Under the pieces are notes generated by a model. It saw only the letters and a program-made list of their open reading frames with translations. It was not told where the DNA came from and did not search any database. From Bacillus salacetis (GTDB taxonomy: Bacteria > Bacillota > Bacilli > Bacillales > Bacillaceae_B), in the NCBI RefSeq assembly GCF_003581585.1, contig NZ_QXIR01000005.1:1-64000 (forward strand): DNA of 64,000 bases, in the 5' to 3' direction. Shown one piece after another: positions 62,259 to 64,000 of the stretch. A program made the position numbers and the translations under genes. Numbering within the stretch: position 1 is the stretch's first letter; every line of letters starts with the position of its first letter.

Positions 62259-62770
62259 CATGCGGAAGCCTTCCAGTCCGTACGCCGCTGAGCGGGGCAT
62301 CTCCACTTTTTATCAATCCAGTTCCAGCGGCCAGCGCCTAGCGGATTTCGGTCTCTCTCCTTGCGATAAGTCAACATCAACTCACGTTGTTCGTTGTGTT
62401 TCCTTTATCTCATGCGAGAGCCCTCCAATCCGTACGGCGCTGAACGGCCGCTTCCACTTTTTATCAATCCAGTTCCGATGCCCCAGCGGCTATCGAACTT
62501 CCGTCTTCCTCCTTGCGATTAGTCATCATCGAATCGCTTCGCTCTTCGTGATTCCTATATCTCATGCGGAAGCCTTCCAGTTCGTACGCCGCTGAGCGGG
62601 GCATCTCCACTTTTTATCAATCCAGTTCCAGCGGCCAGCGCCTAGCGGATTTCGGTCTCTCTCCTTGCGATAAGTCAACATCAACTCACGTTGTTCGTTG
62701 TGTTTCCTTTATCTCATGCGAGAGCCCTCCAATCCGTACGGCGCAGAACGGCCGCTTCCACTTTTTATAT
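62259..62770. repeat. Tandem repeat, 152-bp period arranged as a 304-bp doublet
   Basis: CATGCG(G/A) blocks recur at 62259, 62411, 62563 and 62715, exactly 152 bp apart. Units 1 and 3 are almost identical (CATGCGGAAGCCTTCCAG), as are 2 and the truncated 4 (CATGCGAGAGCCCTCCAATC), so a 304-bp doublet has been duplicated. The units contain CCAGCGCCTAGCGG, the mark of the dispersed repeat family also touched at the left edge of the window. Open frames through it are by-products of the repeat. Confidence 0.9.
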
Positions 62771-62858
62771 AATCATATCATTTTTTTGGACGAGTCTGAA
62801 TAATAATGCTGTGAGAGGTGAACTTTTCGGAGAATAAATGGGAGAGTGAGTTGGTCGA

Positions 62859-64000
62859 ATGAGATACCATGAGATGCGGCAGGAAGACCTGGAAAAAACG
62901 GTGAATTCCGACTTTGCCAATGGTCTTGCAGAAGATGAAGTCAATAAGAGAAGAAAGCAGTTCGGCTATAATGAGTTGCAGGAAGCAGAAAAACAGTCTG
63001 CTTTATTGTTGTTTTTCAGTCAGTTCAAGGACTTTATGGTAATTGTATTATTGGCGGCAACCTTGATATCAGGCTTGCTGGGAGAATATATTGATGCTGT
63101 TGCCATTATCGCTATAGTCTTGATCAATGGATTTCTTGGGTTTTTTCAGGAGAGAAAGGCAGAGAAATCGTTGAGTGCATTAAAAGAACTTTCTGCTCCG
63201 CAAGTATATGTTCTGCGGGACGGAAATTGGACAAAAGTCCCTTCAAAAGAAGTGGTGCCCGGGGATGTCATTAAGTTTGCCAGCGGAGACCGCATTGGGG
63301 CGGATGTGAGATTGATCAAAGTCAATAACCTGGAGATTGAGGAATCTGCATTGACAGGGGAGTCTGTGCCGGTCACCAAACAGACCGGAGAGATAAAAGG
63401 AGAAAACATCAACCTTGGTGACCTGGAGAATATGGCCTTCATGGGAACCATGGTCACCAGGGGGAATGGAATCGGCGTTGTAACTGCGATTGGCATGCAG
63501 ACGGCGATGGGAAAAATCGCTGATATGATCCAAACCGCGGAGACGATGACAACTCCCCTTCAAAGAAGGCTGGAGCAGCTTGGGAAGATCTTGATAACCG
63601 TTGCTCTGATACTTACAGCCCTTGTAGTGGGCATCGGCGTCATTCAAGGTCACGATATGTATACAATGTTCCTGGCAGGTGTGTCACTGGCTGTAGCAGC
63701 CATACCGGAAGGACTGCCGGCAATAGTGACTGTAGCGCTTTCCTTGGGAGTCCAGAGGATGATCAGAAGAAATGCGATTGTCAGGAAGCTCCCGGCAGTG
63801 GAAACCCTTGGATGTGCTTCCGTCATCTGTTCCGACAAAACAGGTACACTGACACAAAACAAAATGACCGTCACCCACTTATGGAGCGGAGGAAATACCT
63901 GGACAGTGAGCGGAACGGGGTATGATCCTGAAGGAAGTTTCTACCGAAGTGAAAAAAGGGTCAGCCCTTCTTCTGAAAAATCCTTGAATCAATTACTGAC
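62859..64000 (+). CDS. yloB: P-type calcium-transporting ATPase (YloB type), 3' end beyond window
   Basis: N-terminal 380 residues of a P-type ATPase that pumps Ca2+. Visible are the cation ATPase N-domain (MRYHEMRQEDLEKT), the first membrane pair, the TGES dephosphorylation motif, the ion-binding AAIPEGLPAIVTVALSLG helix, and the phosphorylation site DKTGT with Asp326. It matches B. subtilis YloB closely. The start ATG 62859 has a GGGAGAG about 12 nt upstream. The frame is open to the window edge. Confidence 0.93.
   Translation, partial: MRYHEMRQEDLEKTVNSDFANGLAEDEVNKRRKQFGYNELQEAEKQSALLLFFSQFKDFMVIVLLAATLISGLLGEYIDAVAIIAIVLINGFLGFFQERKAEKSLSALKELSAPQVYVLRDGNWTKVPSKEVVPGDVIKFASGDRIGADVRLIKVNNLEIEESALTGESVPVTKQTGEIKGENINLGDLENMAFMGTMVTRGNGIGVVTAIGMQTAMGKIADMIQTAETMTTPLQRRLEQLGKILITVALILTALVVGIGVIQGHDMYTMFLAGVSLAVAAIPEGLPAIVTVALSLGVQRMIRRNAIVRKLPAVETLGCASVICSDKTGTLTQNKMTVTHLWSGGNTWTVSGTGYDPEGSFYRSEKRVSPSSEKSLNQLL

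Noticed and set aside
62242-62803. Plus-strand proteins of 79-117 residues upstream of yloB
   Set aside because: Both are readings of the 152-bp tandem repeat, with the same peptide appearing twice; no ribosome binding site or recognised domain.

Overview
The window is about 64 kb of chromosome from an endospore-forming member of the Bacillaceae. Gene order closely follows the Bacillus subtilis ylb - mra/dcw - spoIIG - ylm - pyr region. The protein lengths, low-to-moderate GC and dispersed intergenic repeats suggest a Bacillus-related genus such as Cytobacillus or Mesobacillus; that genus guess is inference. Essentially every gene is recognisable and intact. The last gene, a calcium P-type ATPase, runs off the right edge.

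Layout. Positions 1-9.3 kb: rsmD, coaD, ylbJ (-), ylbK, ylbL, tmcAL/ylbM (-), ylbN-rpmF, a crotonase-like protein, rsfA and ylbP (-). 9.5-12.7 kb: a three-gene biotin-dependent acyl-CoA carboxylase operon. 12.9-15.9 kb: panE, a DUF3397 membrane protein and bshC. 15.9-16.6 kb: a repeat-rich gap. 16.7-34.4 kb: the division and cell-wall cluster mraZ-rsmH-ftsL-pbpB, spoVD, murE-[MurF-like fragment]-mraY-murD, spoVE, divIB-ylxW-ylxX-sbp, ftsA-ftsZ. 35-38 kb: the sporulation block spoIIGA-sigE and sigG. 38-42.2 kb: ylmC, ylmD, ylmE, sepF, ylmG, ylmH, divIVA. 42.3-45.4 kb: a T-box-controlled ileS. 45.5-46.5 kb: two adjoining tandem-repeat arrays with 52- and 53-bp periods. 46.6-48.3 kb: a small unknown gene, lspA and ylyB. 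48.3-60.3 kb: the complete pyrimidine operon pyrR-pyrP-pyrB-pyrC-carA-carB-pyrK-pyrD-pyrF-pyrE with three PyrR attenuators. 60.3-64 kb: rqcH (-), a 152-bp-period tandem repeat and a partial yloB-type Ca2+ ATPase.

The genes act together in peptidoglycan precursor synthesis, septum assembly, switching-on of the sporulation sigma factors, and de novo UMP synthesis. Regulation visible in the sequence includes a strong SigA-type promoter before ylbN, a candidate SigH promoter before ftsA, a spoIIG promoter with its characteristic 22-bp spacer, GTGGGG repeats before mraZ, an isoleucine T-box, and the PyrR attenuators.

The most unusual points are: a stand-alone MurF N-terminal domain coded between murE and mraY; the absence of murG and murB from their usual place between spoVE and divIB; the two phased tandem arrays between ileS and lspA; and a pair of ~178-bp dispersed repeats that each begin at the U-tract of a terminator and bracket spoIIGA-sigE. 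I found no new multi-gene defence or metabolic system.
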